Positions 1-8,829 of a DNA stretch of 45,449 nt are shown piece after piece. This DNA comes from Fibrobacter sp. (GTDB taxonomy: Bacteria > Fibrobacterota > Chitinivibrionia > Chitinivibrionales > Chitinispirillaceae), in the NCBI GenBank assembly GCA_012728995.1, contig JAAYEB010000473.1, forward strand, positions 1-45,449, read 5' to 3'. The notes beneath the pieces are model-generated. The model made no database searches, was not told the DNA's origin, and saw nothing but the letters and a program-made list of their open reading frames with translations. Position numbers and translations under genes: made by a program. Numbering within the stretch: the stretch's first letter is position 1; each line of letters opens with the position of its first letter.

Positions 1-420
1 ATCAGGGAATTTGCCAATCAGAATCCCACTACCTGGCTGGGCACCGGTGCTGGCGATCAGCCCCATTTACGTGCAATGGCAATGTGGTTTGCCGATGAAA
101 GTGGATTTTACTATCACACCGGTACGCAGAAAAGGCTTTTTGAACAGTTAAAGAATAACCCCAAAGTGGAACTGGGTTTTTTTAATCCCGGTGATGGCAT
201 GGGATCGATGCAGATGGTACGTGTCACCGGAAAAATCGAACAAATTAACGATCAATCCCTGAAAGAGAAGCTTCTTGAAGATCGCCCGTGGCTTCATGAT
301 GTCTTCAAGGCTTTTCCAGAGGGAGAATTATTCATTTTCCGGATTGCGCATGGAGAAGCACAGTACTGGGATATGTCGCTTAATTGCAGGGAAAAAAATA
401 CTCCGCCTGTCGTGTTCTAG
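1..420 (+). CDS. Pyridoxamine-5'-phosphate-oxidase-like FMN-binding split-barrel protein (5' partial)
   Basis: The reading frame is open from the first base, so the N-terminus lies outside the window and the in-frame ATG at 76 is internal. The visible 139 residues carry the pattern of the general-stress/PPOX-like family: TWLGTGAGDQPHLRAM, then a hydrophobic strand, then FYYHTGTQKRLFEQLKNNP and a VTGKIEQI strand. Members bind FMN or F420 in a split beta-barrel and are small cytoplasmic oxidoreductases or flavin-storage proteins; the substrate cannot be told from sequence. The protein ends at a TAG at 418-420, followed closely by a strong hairpin at 439-456. The family is fairly secure, the specific function is not. 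Confidence 0.8.
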   Translation: MREFANQNPTTWLGTGAGDQPHLRAMAMWFADESGFYYHTGTQKRLFEQLKNNPKVELGFFNPGDGMGSMQMVRVTGKIEQINDQSLKEKLLEDRPWLHDVFKAFPEGELFIFRIAHGEAQYWDMSLNCREKNTPPVVF

Positions 421-438
421 ACAGATGATAATCCGAAC

Positions 439-456
439 GGCTGCACTTGTGCAGCC
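439..456 (+). terminator. GC-rich hairpin after the PPOX-like gene
   Basis: GGCTGCAC and GTGCAGCC form a perfect 8-bp stem 19 bases after the stop codon. No T-tract follows, so it is either a weak terminator or an mRNA 3'-end stabiliser. Confidence 0.4.
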
Positions 457-820
457 TTGCACTAAGCTTCAGATCGACCCGATATCCTTTTTCTATGGAC
501 ATCAGAAAGGAAAAAACAAAGTGCAACCAGGAAAACCAATATCAGATTAATAGCAGCGAAAATGAAGACAAGTGAAAGCAAAAAAAACGTTTTTGGTAAT
601 ATCTCACTGGCCTGATAATTATGCTTGCCTGGAGAGTATAGTGGATTAATGATTTATAATTATTAATTCTTCCATTCTATGTGTGAACTTGTGTATGTAA
701 TACATTATAATGAATAGTTAGTAGTTGATATAATATTAGTTATAAATAAAAATTTGAAAAATAACAATAAATATTTCTTTTTATTGAATACGAAATTATA
801 TTATTAATGAGATTCTGTAA

Positions 821-904
821 TTTCTATACAACGCGAAAAAAAATGAGAAGTTTCAGAATTTTGCATAACGGAAATGAGAGCTGAAGAGCTTTACTCTTTC
901 TGCT
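821..904 (+). repeat. Dispersed repeat, copy A (inverted relative to copy B at 12299-12386)
   Basis: This 84-nt stretch matches the reverse complement of 12299-12386 over nearly its whole length, with a few substitutions and 1-3 nt indels. Shared blocks include CTATACAACGCGAAAAAAA, TTTTGCATAACGGAA, GAGAGCTGA and GAGCTTTACTCTT. It carries no convincing ORF. It could be a small non-autonomous mobile element or the conserved end of a decayed larger one. Confidence 0.75.
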
Positions 905-1125
905 AAATTTTCCACTTGATTGAATCAAAAGGTTTTTCAAGCCAGTATATGTGCTTGAAAAAACCTGTGAAGTTATTAAAAGGTAAGAATGTACTTTGTA
1001 TTGCTCATAGAAGCATAATTGAATGAAATAGTGCATTCCGATTCCAACATTTAACTTCACAAAATTATAGCAACATAGCCCTGAACTGTTAAATGTATAA
1101 ATGGGATAAGATTGCTATTTTCGTC

Positions 1126-1150
1126 AAAAAAAGCGTGGGTGACACCCACG
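1126..1150 (-). terminator. Rho-independent terminator, minus strand
   Basis: Read on the minus strand, CGTGGGT-GTC-ACCCACG forms a perfect 7-bp stem, followed by C and seven Ts. No minus-strand gene is recognisable immediately upstream (1150-1720), so what it terminates is unknown; an untranslated RNA is possible. Confidence 0.55.
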
Positions 1151-1765
1151 GGGGTAGGGTGTAGCTGGTAATAAATTGATTTTTTTTAGGTCTTTACGAC
1201 ATTTTAATGGGTACCCGCATAAAACTCTGATGTCTCTCCTTTTTGTATGAATTTTAAATAGTGCTTGCGTTAGTCGCATTCAAAATTTCTACATGCTAAA
1301 TAGATTCTCGAAATAAAGTATGCTGTATAATAATGTAAAGTGATTAAAGTAGATATGTTTGTGATGTACAAAATAATTGCTTTATAAAGATTAAACATTA
1401 ATTGTATTCTGATTATTAATTAGCTTCAGAAAAGCTCATTTGATATAATTGACAAAATACACTTCAGTTAAGATTCTTTATCTACAGGATTTTAAGCAGG
1501 TTTTTGGTAAAATTACACACCATCAAGCAGTTGGCTGAGCATCAAAACTGTTACCGTTATTTAGTCCACGATGCCTTGCCTCATGAAACATTGTTGTATA
1601 GAAAGGAGTATCTTATATCAGATTATAATGTGAAATGATTGAAAGTTGTACTCTAAGCTATTTGGGTATCCGTATCTGCATAATCATGTATTATATATTT
1701 GTAAAATTATATAATAAAACATGAAATGCATATGTAAAACATTAATTTCATCGAAAGGAAATAGT

Positions 1766-3892
1766 ATGAAATGCTTGAATGCCTTTTTGGCAATATGTAC
1801 TGTCTCGTTGGTAATCAGCAGTTCTGTTTCAGCAGAGAAGTATTACAGCTTTGATAAGGCAAAAACGCTTACCTTGAAAGAATCTGTGGTATTGGTCGAA
1901 ATGAAAGACAAGTATGCAAAACTGAATATGGGAGATGTTAGCGGCTCGGTGGAACGCATAGAAGATTACGGAAAAAGGTTCTTAAGGGTTCATTTGCAGC
2001 CAGGCAAGAGAGATAAAGCCGTAAAAAAAATTAAAGAATTAAACAACGTCAAAATGGTTTTCCCTGTTTACCAAAATGACGGAGGACTGGAAATGGCGTT
2101 GACCGATCGCATTGTGGTTACCTTCAAGAATGATTACTCGGCTGAAGCTATTAATAACCTGATTTCAACCAACGATCTGAAAGTCATAAGTCAAAGAGGT
2201 AAACGGTATGTGTTTGAGGTATTGAATAACACCAGTGCTCTTGATATGGCAAACAAGGTAATGGAACAGGGAAATGCGGTTTACTCTCATCCTGATTTTA
2301 TTTGTGAAATAACCAAATTTGCCCATATTCCCAATGATGAATATTTCGGATGGCAATGGAATTTCCACAATGTGGGTCAGACACTACCCAATGAAGGTCA
2401 TGTGTGTACTAATGATGCTGATATCGATGCACCTGAAGCATGGGACATTACCTTGGGATCAAATGAGATTATAGTTGCCGTTTTGGACGAAGGAGTAACC
2501 AGTGATCACCCGGATCTGCCCAACACAAGACAAATCAGACTGAAAGGAAGTAATTTTGGCGCCGGTGATCCTGATGATCCCAGCCCCACTGGAAGTTCTA
2601 ATCATGGCAATTCATGCGCTGGACTGGTAGGCGCTACACAGGACAATAATCAGGGTGTTACCGGTGTTGCCCCAAATGTACGCATCATGCCCATTAGATT
2701 GATTTGTGTTGGCGTATCAAATGCCGATATTGCCGATGCATTTTATCTTGTTGCAGATTCCGGTGCTGATGTGATCTCTAATAGCTGGGGCTACACATAT
2801 TCAACCGAAAACGATACTGATTTTGTACCAGATGTCGTAACTGCAATCGACTCGGTAACCAGATACGGAAGAAATGGAAAAGGTAGTGTTGTTGTTTTTG
2901 CTACTGGAAATACTGCTCATCATGAAAACGGAAGACCAGGACATGTCATGTTTCCGGCTAATGCTCTTGGAAATCGTATAATAACTGTCGGTGCCTCAAA
3001 TAGAATGGACACTATTGCCAATTACAGCCCTATTAGCCCAAGAGTTGATTTGGTTGCACCTTCTCACCATGCTTATCCAATACAAATACCTGGAGAAGAC
3101 TTTGAAATATGGACAATAGATATTCCAGGTGATCCTGGGTATAACTTTTTAGGTGGTGACACGTTGCCAAGTATCGGAACAAACAATCTCTCCTACACAG
3201 GTCGCTTTGGAGGCACTTCCGCCGCATGTCCCCAAGTAGCTGGAGTCGCGGCATTACTTCTTTCACTTGATTCCAATCTGACACCCCTGGAAGTATATGA
3301 TACATTGACCGGAACTGCCGATAAAGTTGGTGGATATACTTACACCGACGGCAGATGTGATCAAATGGGATTTGGCAGACTCAATGCTTTTTCTGCAGTA
3401 TCATCTTTGTTACCTGAAGGTAATGATGTGTTTGGTTTCGAAGATGCCGGTTTATGGCATTTCATTTTCGGATCAGGAGGTACTCTTTCCAATGATACTA
3501 ATCATACAGAAGGTTTGGCTTCGATGAGTGTTGGTGGAAACGGCTGGCAGCAGTTTCAGAGTATCGATATGAATACCGTGGATATAAATGAGACATCCTC
3601 AACCATCAACCTTGACTTTTTCGTTGGCAGCACACAACCTGATTCTAACTATGTAGGTGATGTCCAGTTTTATATCAATTGCCCATCAGCTGGAATCTAC
3701 AATCAATGGATTGGAATCGTACTGCTTACTACATTACCACATGATGTATTTTCAACCATTTCATTTACATTACCGACGAATGTGCTGAATGTGCTTGCAG
3801 GTTCTCATAATGATTTCTCTATCTCTTTTTCTTTGAACACTAACCATGGAAGTGGACCGTATTACTTTGATAATTTGAGGTTTGTTCCATAA
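1766..3892 (+). CDS. Secreted subtilisin-family (S8) serine protease with C-terminal beta-sandwich
   Basis: A 708-residue exported protease. The start at 1766 is preferred over the in-frame ATG at 1721: a GAAAGGA box lies just upstream, and MKCLNAFLAICTVSLVISS...VSA is a typical signal peptide. Residues of about 25-190 form a propeptide-like region. The catalytic domain shows Asp241 in VLDEGV, His280 in SNHGNSCAG, oxyanion Asn in FATGNTAHH and Ser485 in GGTSAACPQVAG, so all triad residues are intact. The last 130 or so residues (FGFEDAGLWHF ... YYFDNLRFVP) look like a jelly-roll substrate- or surface-binding domain. It is probably an extracellular or surface proteinase. The gene stands alone, with a perfect hairpin 16 bases after its stop codon. 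Confidence 0.93.
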   Translation: MKCLNAFLAICTVSLVISSSVSAEKYYSFDKAKTLTLKESVVLVEMKDKYAKLNMGDVSGSVERIEDYGKRFLRVHLQPGKRDKAVKKIKELNNVKMVFPVYQNDGGLEMALTDRIVVTFKNDYSAEAINNLISTNDLKVISQRGKRYVFEVLNNTSALDMANKVMEQGNAVYSHPDFICEITKFAHIPNDEYFGWQWNFHNVGQTLPNEGHVCTNDADIDAPEAWDITLGSNEIIVAVLDEGVTSDHPDLPNTRQIRLKGSNFGAGDPDDPSPTGSSNHGNSCAGLVGATQDNNQGVTGVAPNVRIMPIRLICVGVSNADIADAFYLVADSGADVISNSWGYTYSTENDTDFVPDVVTAIDSVTRYGRNGKGSVVVFATGNTAHHENGRPGHVMFPANALGNRIITVGASNRMDTIANYSPISPRVDLVAPSHHAYPIQIPGEDFEIWTIDIPGDPGYNFLGGDTLPSIGTNNLSYTGRFGGTSAACPQVAGVAALLLSLDSNLTPLEVYDTLTGTADKVGGYTYTDGRCDQMGFGRLNAFSAVSSLLPEGNDVFGFEDAGLWHFIFGSGGTLSNDTNHTEGLASMSVGGNGWQQFQSIDMNTVDINETSSTINLDFFVGSTQPDSNYVGDVQFYINCPSAGIYNQWIGIVLLTTLPHDVFSTISFTLPTNVLNVLAGSHNDFSISFSLNTNHGSGPYYFDNLRFVP

Positions 3893-3908
3893 TGTGAATG
3901 TCATTAAT

Positions 3909-3932
3909 CCAGGGTAAATTTGTTTACCCTGG
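3909..3932 (+). terminator. Hairpin downstream of the S8 protease
   Basis: CCAGGGTAAA-TTTG-TTTACCCTGG is a perfect 10-bp stem with a 4-nt loop just after the protease stop codon. The following bases are A-rich rather than T-rich, so termination may not be purely intrinsic. Confidence 0.6.
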
Positions 3933-4021
3933 AAAATCAATAGTCAGGACCTCTTGCATCCCAAAGTACTCTTTGCATTCCCATATGTCTTCCTATCATG
4001 ACTACCTTTCCTCTGCAGTAG

Positions 4022-4099
4022 TCTGCTACGGAAGGGAGACTTATGGGTGGCGAACAGGCATCAGGATTAGCAACAAAAAAAACGGATAGAAGAAAGTAA
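4022..4099 (+). pseudogene. Possible decayed fragment of an acyl-CoA carboxylase beta subunit
   Basis: One frame reads MGGEQASGLATKK before a stop at 4097-4099. MGGEQA followed by a small-residue/LAT stretch is a hallmark near the C-terminus of biotin-dependent acyl-CoA carboxyltransferases. A stop codon (4019-4021) lies just upstream in frame and no wider similarity is visible. The match is short, so chance cannot be excluded. Confidence 0.2.
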
Positions 4100-4118
4100 T
4101 GGGATAATTCAAATTAAT

Positions 4119-4141
4119 ACCACTGAAAAGTGGTTTTTTTT
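4119..4141 (+). terminator. Rho-independent terminator
   Basis: ACCACT-GAAA-AGTGGT followed by a run of Ts is a textbook GNRA-loop terminator on the plus strand. It faces the convergent dikinase-like gene ending at 4217 and may stop read-through from the protease side. Confidence 0.8.
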
Positions 4142-4216
4142 ATGGAAGCAAAAACCTTGTAAATAAACAAGACAAGCTTATGTCTTACTTCATTGTATAC
4201 TCTATAGCCATCATTA

Positions 4217-6187
4217 TTATTTATAAGGTCTCGCCTGTTTAATATAAAGTTTTCTATTGGGTGAATCGAATTTAAACTCCACATCCATGGCAAAAGCTGG
4301 AAATGATGCTTTTTGCCATCCATTGTATACATTAAGATAAAACCACGTTTTGATAGTCATAAGATATTTTGCCAGTTGCACAATCTCTGATTCGCTCAGT
4401 ACGGTTTTCCCGGCAGTAACATTCGAACGTGACAGGTATTCGATTACCGGTTCCTCGAATGGATTTTCATATGTTGTATGAAAAATCAATTGATCGCTGG
4501 TAAAGCCAACAGGAGGAGTAACCACACTGATCTCCCCCTGTTGTACATCGATAGTAAGCCCCCAAATGGAAGAATTGTATATATTACTGGTAATGGCTAC
4601 CCCGTTAGCTTCTTCATCTGGAAACGACCGATGGGCAAGAATTCCCATTGCAACATGGTGATGGTCTATCCTGAAGTATTCCCGTTCTTCGAAGGCACGG
4701 AAATTCCAAAGGCTTGCCCAGACTGATTTGATAGCCTTTTCAACAGACTTTTCAGATTTGTCCAGATGTCCTGTAAAAGAATCATATAAACCAGCACCAT
4801 TAAATTCTTCAAGATCTTCGGCATTGGTCGATGAACGGAATCGGATCCTTTTGTATTTACTCAATTCCCTTATAAGATTAAGAACAATACCCAAAAACAC
4901 CGGATCGATAGGCGCTGCGATTATCGCGGCACGCAACGTCTCCAGACGATCTTTGCGAATTTTAGTATCAGTTTTGAAAACACTATCGGAAAGCATGGAG
5001 AGAACATCACTATCCAGCCCATTTCTTGTCATATGATCCCGATAATAGTAAAATGGAATAGCAAAAGCGCCTTCGGGAAGCGGTATGGGCCCGGGATCAG
5101 AAACATTTATCTTTTCCAGTTCGCCTAAATTGGCCGCCTTGGCTCCTACCAGAGAAATATCACTATGAGAGATCTGTGCTATAGGAAAAAGGCCTGCTGT
5201 TGTGTCATTACAAGGTAAGATTACCTGATCACGCTGTTCCCGTAAAGCCCAGAAATCCTGCGCTTCAACAAGATCAGCTTCCCTAAGGGTAAAGGTGTCG
5301 GCTGCTACTTCAAAATAGACCAGTTTTCCCTCCAGTGCTCCAATGATGGGATCATTCCATGCTGAGCGTAGTGCCATGTTGGGAGTCCCACGATTGCGGC
5401 TCAGAATATTGATATGTGAAAGAGGCGACTGGAATTCTGTTGTAACGATACCGGCGACAACCGAAATATCATTGGGAACTCCGTTTGTCAATACAATGGT
5501 ATGCCTGCTTAAATATGTACTCTCAACATTTCCGACAGATACCCTGGCCAGATATCCGTAAGCTTCCGCCCTATTGACAGCCTGGTAATTCTGACCCGCA
5601 TAAATCTGTTCGGAAGTTACTTTAGGAATATTCAAGGATTCTGTTCTCTGATCGAGCGCAGGTGAAGTGGGCAGAAATTTCAATTTTTCCCGGTGATAAA
5701 AACGGTTCTGCACCTGTCGAAATACCATCGCTATTGCCTCTGCCGTTATTTTGTCACCTGGAACAAACTCCAGCGTATACAGGTCAGGAGAACGATAATG
5801 ATTTATAGATGCAAGATAATAAAGCCGATCACTTTCGTTTGAGTATTGCTCACGGTTAAAACTTTCCTGTGTTTTGGAATAACCAAGCTGCAGACGGCAA
5901 AATGTGTAATGAAGTTCATATTTTTTGGAATCTGTAAAATACAGCGAATCACCTTTTATATCATAGACAATCTTAAGAGCACCTACATCCCCATAGATAA
6001 GCGAAAGCGGTTCTCCCTCCAAACGCCTGAAATCACTGTCACAATTTACAGAGAATAGATAGTCAATACTATCGGTTCCATTCCAGGAACAGGGTAATTC
6101 TTTCTCTGAGCTGAGTGGGTGTTCGCAAAAAAGCATTCCTGAAATAACAATCCCCAAAAAAAGAGTAAACGGAAGGCGATAATTCAA
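4217..6187 (-). CDS. Exported PEP-synthase/glucan-water-dikinase-like protein (phosphohistidine + ATP-grasp domains)
   Basis: A 656-residue protein starting at TTG (6187-6185), which overlaps the TGA of the upstream gene. This start gives an N-terminal hydrophobic segment (LPFTLFLGIVISGML) typical of a signal peptide or anchor. Residues 205-295 are a PEP-utiliser mobile domain with the phospho-accepting His258 in SPLSHINILSRNRGTP. Residues 345-656 are a PPDK_N-type ATP-grasp domain with LVGAKAANLGEL, RSSTNAEDLEEF and the terminal YIKQARP strand. The order His domain then ATP domain matches glucan water dikinases and is reversed relative to PEP synthase. No PEP/pyruvate-binding barrel is present. 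Residues 30-200 are not recognised. It is last in a five-gene operon of exported proteins. The oddity is an apparently ATP-using enzyme behind a signal sequence; the substrate is unknown. Confidence 0.8.
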   Translation of the reverse strand: MNYRLPFTLFLGIVISGMLFCEHPLSSEKELPCSWNGTDSIDYLFSVNCDSDFRRLEGEPLSLIYGDVGALKIVYDIKGDSLYFTDSKKYELHYTFCRLQLGYSKTQESFNREQYSNESDRLYYLASINHYRSPDLYTLEFVPGDKITAEAIAMVFRQVQNRFYHREKLKFLPTSPALDQRTESLNIPKVTSEQIYAGQNYQAVNRAEAYGYLARVSVGNVESTYLSRHTIVLTNGVPNDISVVAGIVTTEFQSPLSHINILSRNRGTPNMALRSAWNDPIIGALEGKLVYFEVAADTFTLREADLVEAQDFWALREQRDQVILPCNDTTAGLFPIAQISHSDISLVGAKAANLGELEKINVSDPGPIPLPEGAFAIPFYYYRDHMTRNGLDSDVLSMLSDSVFKTDTKIRKDRLETLRAAIIAAPIDPVFLGIVLNLIRELSKYKRIRFRSSTNAEDLEEFNGAGLYDSFTGHLDKSEKSVEKAIKSVWASLWNFRAFEEREYFRIDHHHVAMGILAHRSFPDEEANGVAITSNIYNSSIWGLTIDVQQGEISVVTPPVGFTSDQLIFHTTYENPFEEPVIEYLSRSNVTAGKTVLSESEIVQLAKYLMTIKTWFYLNVYNGWQKASFPAFAMDVEFKFDSPNRKLYIKQARPYK

Positions 6188-7167
6188 GGTGCAACCCCAT
6201 TTCCCTGAAAAATCCCGGAAAATGTAGCGACTAAACGGTTTTCCTGATAAAAAGCCGCGAGGTACATACCGGGTGAAGTATGGTATGAAAGTGGTAGTAG
6301 AGCCGGAAAAACAGACAAGCCCCACTGTCCGATTTTTCTGCCCTGGCCATTGAACAATACCACCCGGGAGGGTATGTTTTTGGACTTGTCTTTACTATCG
6401 TTTCGGTAGACCATGATCCCGTTATTATTTGGGCAACAGATAAAACCTACACCCGAAGTTGATTTATTTCGTAAACGGTAAACATCTATCGAAGGATGAC
6501 AGAATATTCCAAAGTCAAATGGATACCCGGTAGAGGCAATTTTTACTGAGGCATAATTTTTTGATTTTTGAAGCGGAATATATTTAGGATGGCGATAGAC
6601 AAAGCGTAACAATGAGCGGGTAGAATCGATGGTTAGTGAATCATCAGCATACCATTGATGAAAACCTGTATACGGAAAAGGATCTCTATAGAGTCGGTAT
6701 ACACCAGGTTGTCGAAGCGAATCGGGAATCAGGGGTGAAGAGAAGGGTATGGTAACCGTTAATATGTGGTTAAAGTAGAGAAACCCTGCATCAAAGGAGA
6801 AATGCAGTACCGGAATCGCAGTCAATCCTGCTGGATTTATGGAATCGCTGATGGTAACAGTAAAACGATCGTAGCCAAACAGGTAGGTTGGAGGAATTAG
6901 ATCGGTAAAAGTAACGGTAAACATGCAGGTATCTACCATTTCAAATCTCTCTATATTCTCACCACTCAGAGACCAGTTGTGTACAATTGTTGAAGATTTT
7001 TTTGCGTAAACGCTATATATAAACAAATGTATTATACAGATGACTATCAGGGCAGAAACAGAGTGTTTGTCGTCACGAGTAAACAGATAGCGGATACACC
7101 CTTTATCTTTGCCGTAGTTGTTTCTTTTCACTATCTCTTCTCTTTTTGTTACCATCAGTATTTTCAC
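6184..7167 (-). CDS. Hypothetical exported/anchored protein with C-terminal sorting-like domain
   Basis: A 327-residue protein not recognised as a named family. A basic N-terminus is followed by one hydrophobic segment at about residues 39-55 (ALIVICIIHLFIYSVYA), ending in a signal-peptidase-like AxA. The body is beta-rich, with DRFTVTISDSINPAG and alternating hydrophobic strands. The end (RVVLFNGQGRKIGQWGL ... SPGMYLAAFYQENRLVATFSG) resembles the FlgD/type-IX-like C-terminal sorting domain common in FCB-group exported proteins. It lies 7 nt downstream of the SUMF1-like gene, and its TGA overlaps the next gene's TTG start, so the genes are translationally coupled. The long hydrophilic stretch before the hydrophobic segment could mean the true start is further downstream. 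Confidence 0.65.
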   Translation of the reverse strand: MKILMVTKREEIVKRNNYGKDKGCIRYLFTRDDKHSVSALIVICIIHLFIYSVYAKKSSTIVHNWSLSGENIERFEMVDTCMFTVTFTDLIPPTYLFGYDRFTVTISDSINPAGLTAIPVLHFSFDAGFLYFNHILTVTIPFSSPLIPDSLRQPGVYRLYRDPFPYTGFHQWYADDSLTIDSTRSLLRFVYRHPKYIPLQKSKNYASVKIASTGYPFDFGIFCHPSIDVYRLRNKSTSGVGFICCPNNNGIMVYRNDSKDKSKNIPSRVVLFNGQGRKIGQWGLSVFPALLPLSYHTSPGMYLAAFYQENRLVATFSGIFQGNGVAP

Positions 7168-7174
7168 AAGTGAT

Positions 7175-8353
7175 TTACTCCGAAATCGTTCTTACACATC
7201 GAAACGCCTGTGGGTGACGTGCAGATGAAAAATTGGGCATTCGCCTTGAAGAATAGATATCTTTTGCATTCGAACGGAAAAAGCCGCCACGCTGTACACG
7301 AAACGGATCGTCAGATAGTTCATTTGCCGGATAGCTGGCCGGACCGGTTGGATCAAACAAAGGGGCAATTTCATAATAATTGCTATCATACCAGTCCTGG
7401 GTTATTTCAAGCATCAAGCCGTAAAGGTCGTAAAGACCAAACAGGTTGGGTTTTTTTTCAGCCACTCCATGAATGGTGTCATCAAAGTTCGTCCAATACC
7501 AGGCGAAATCTCCAAGACGAGATGAATCATTTCCAAAATAAAATCGGGTCATCGATCCAGCACGACATGCATATTCCCACTCGGCCTCGGTGGGAAGACG
7601 CCAGCCGTTTTTAGACATATCGCATACCACATGCAGGTAATCCCGATAATTTTCAGACTTTTCGGGCAGTTCGGAATAGCATGTATCGAGACCATCCAGT
7701 ATACTACGCCAGTTACAATACCGTATAGCCCAGTGATAAAAGCAGTTGTCGATGGGGTGGTTTTTTTTATAGTAGTGCATGCCAAGATGTTCGGGAATCC
7801 AGTCGGGCTTGAATTGCAGAAACTGTGCAGCAGTAATTTCAGTAGTATCCATCCAGAAGTCATAAGTAAAAGCTGTCTGGTGCACTGGTCGTTCATCTTC
7901 AAAACCATTTTTCGATCCCATAAGGTAAGAATAGCCACGGGCGGGAATTCTTCTGGAGTGATCACTGGTCTCAAGCTTGTCCCATACGGTTACTTTTGCG
8001 ACACAGTTGTCACCATGCTGTCCTTGAACCGTAAATGGTATCGAATGAGTACCAGGTGTCAATTTCATGAAAAAATTGCTCTGAAACGGTACCATCCAGC
8101 TACTACCACCATCAGAGGAAATCTGAATGGAGACAATAAGGGAATCGTTGTCTTCATCGGCAAGATGACACACTATTACTCCGATACATGAATCAGGAAA
8201 CACAGTTATCGTTTCCTGATTTACTGAAACCGACAATACCCGAGGTGAGCCGGAATAAATATCCGGTGCAATACATAGCAATAGCACCGTAACAATGGCT
8301 GATACCCAGGCAGCAGTTCCTCCTGATCCGGTCATTCGATGCATGTCCGTCAT
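7175..8353 (-). CDS. Exported formylglycine-generating-enzyme-like (SUMF1/FGE-sulfatase) domain protein, probably non-catalytic
   Basis: The start at 8353 (MTDMHRMTG) is preferred because GGAG lies 6-7 nt upstream; an in-frame ATG at 8371 lacks a ribosome-binding site. A hydrophobic signal segment (AWVSAIVTVLLLCIAP) precedes a beta-sandwich stretch (residues 35-130) and a SUMF1 domain. The domain is recognisable from GSKNGFEDERPVHQ, NGWRLPTEAEWEYACRAG, NLFGLYDLYGLMLEITQDWYD and RVQRGGFFRS. True FGEs carry two active-site cysteines in the C-terminal CxxRYxC-type segment; here that region (SARHPQAFRCVR) keeps only one Cys, and GNVWEW is altered to GLMLEI. A binding or structural role is therefore more likely than sulfatase activation. 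It is the third gene of the exported-protein operon. Confidence 0.85.
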   Translation of the reverse strand: MTDMHRMTGSGGTAAWVSAIVTVLLLCIAPDIYSGSPRVLSVSVNQETITVFPDSCIGVIVCHLADEDNDSLIVSIQISSDGGSSWMVPFQSNFFMKLTPGTHSIPFTVQGQHGDNCVAKVTVWDKLETSDHSRRIPARGYSYLMGSKNGFEDERPVHQTAFTYDFWMDTTEITAAQFLQFKPDWIPEHLGMHYYKKNHPIDNCFYHWAIRYCNWRSILDGLDTCYSELPEKSENYRDYLHVVCDMSKNGWRLPTEAEWEYACRAGSMTRFYFGNDSSRLGDFAWYWTNFDDTIHGVAEKKPNLFGLYDLYGLMLEITQDWYDSNYYEIAPLFDPTGPASYPANELSDDPFRVQRGGFFRSNAKDIYSSRRMPNFSSARHPQAFRCVRTISE

Positions 8354-8375
8354 CGGTTTACTCCATTTCATTTTT

Positions 8376-8780
8376 TTACGGTTCTACAATGATCGGCAAG
8401 GTTGAACGTTTTTTACCGCATTCAAAGATTACCAGATAACATCCGGTGCCACATCGTTTTCCGTTTTGCCCCTCTGGAGTCCAGCACCACATTCCATGGT
8501 GTATTTTAACAGGTGCGTGAAGTTTTTGCCCCCTGATTGAATAGACTTGTGCGGTTATGTTGTTTTCCGGCTGTTGGATAGAAAAAATGAATCGTCGATG
8601 CTTCCGAAGAACTGAAATATGAAATATTCCCTTGTTTAAACCGCTATTGGTGGGTTTGAAAATCGGCTCAATATCTCCCAGTGAAAATTGGTTGCTCACT
8701 TTGAAATCAGATCCTGCATCTGGACTTACTGCCAAAAGAAGCGCAATAATTATCCCGAAAAACAATTTATGTATAATCAT
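8376..8780 (-). CDS. Small exported protein consisting mainly of a FlgD/type-IX-like C-terminal domain
   Basis: 134 residues. A signal peptide (MIIHKLFFGIIIALLLAVSPDAG) is followed by a 35-residue linker and then one beta-sandwich domain. That domain has the signatures VYSIRGQKL, W-TPEGQNGKRCGTGCYLVIFE and a final strand TLPIIVEP. This is the usual layout of sorting or FlgD-like Ig domains that normally end large secreted enzymes, but here it is almost the whole protein. It may be a remnant of a larger gene or a stand-alone surface adaptor. It sits between a secreted hypothetical and the SUMF1-like gene in the same direction. Confidence 0.65.
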   Translation of the reverse strand: MIIHKLFFGIIIALLLAVSPDAGSDFKVSNQFSLGDIEPIFKPTNSGLNKGIFHISVLRKHRRFIFSIQQPENNITAQVYSIRGQKLHAPVKIHHGMWCWTPEGQNGKRCGTGCYLVIFECGKKRSTLPIIVEP

Positions 8781-8829
8781 TATTTTTGTTCCTTTATGGA
8801 TGGATTGTATACAAAAATAATTAGAAACC

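Larger units (their letters stand above)
457..1765. other. Long AT-rich intergenic region
   Basis: No convincing gene is seen on either strand. It holds one copy of a dispersed repeat (821-904) and a minus-strand terminator-like hairpin (1126-1150). The rest is AT-rich and stop-dense, so decayed DNA is likely. Confidence 0.6.

Noticed and set aside
824-1060. 78-codon minus-strand ORF covering dispersed repeat A
   Set aside because: Its end is the repeat itself, the translation is not protein-like, no ribosome-binding site is seen, and copy B does not preserve the frame.
3898-4089. 63-codon ORF after the protease
   Set aside because: It starts inside the terminator hairpin and its translation matches nothing; a different frame holds the carboxyltransferase-like scrap.
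7549-8191. Long frames antisense or out of frame within the SUMF1-like gene
   Set aside because: The SUMF1 frame is supported by conserved motifs; the others are shadows.
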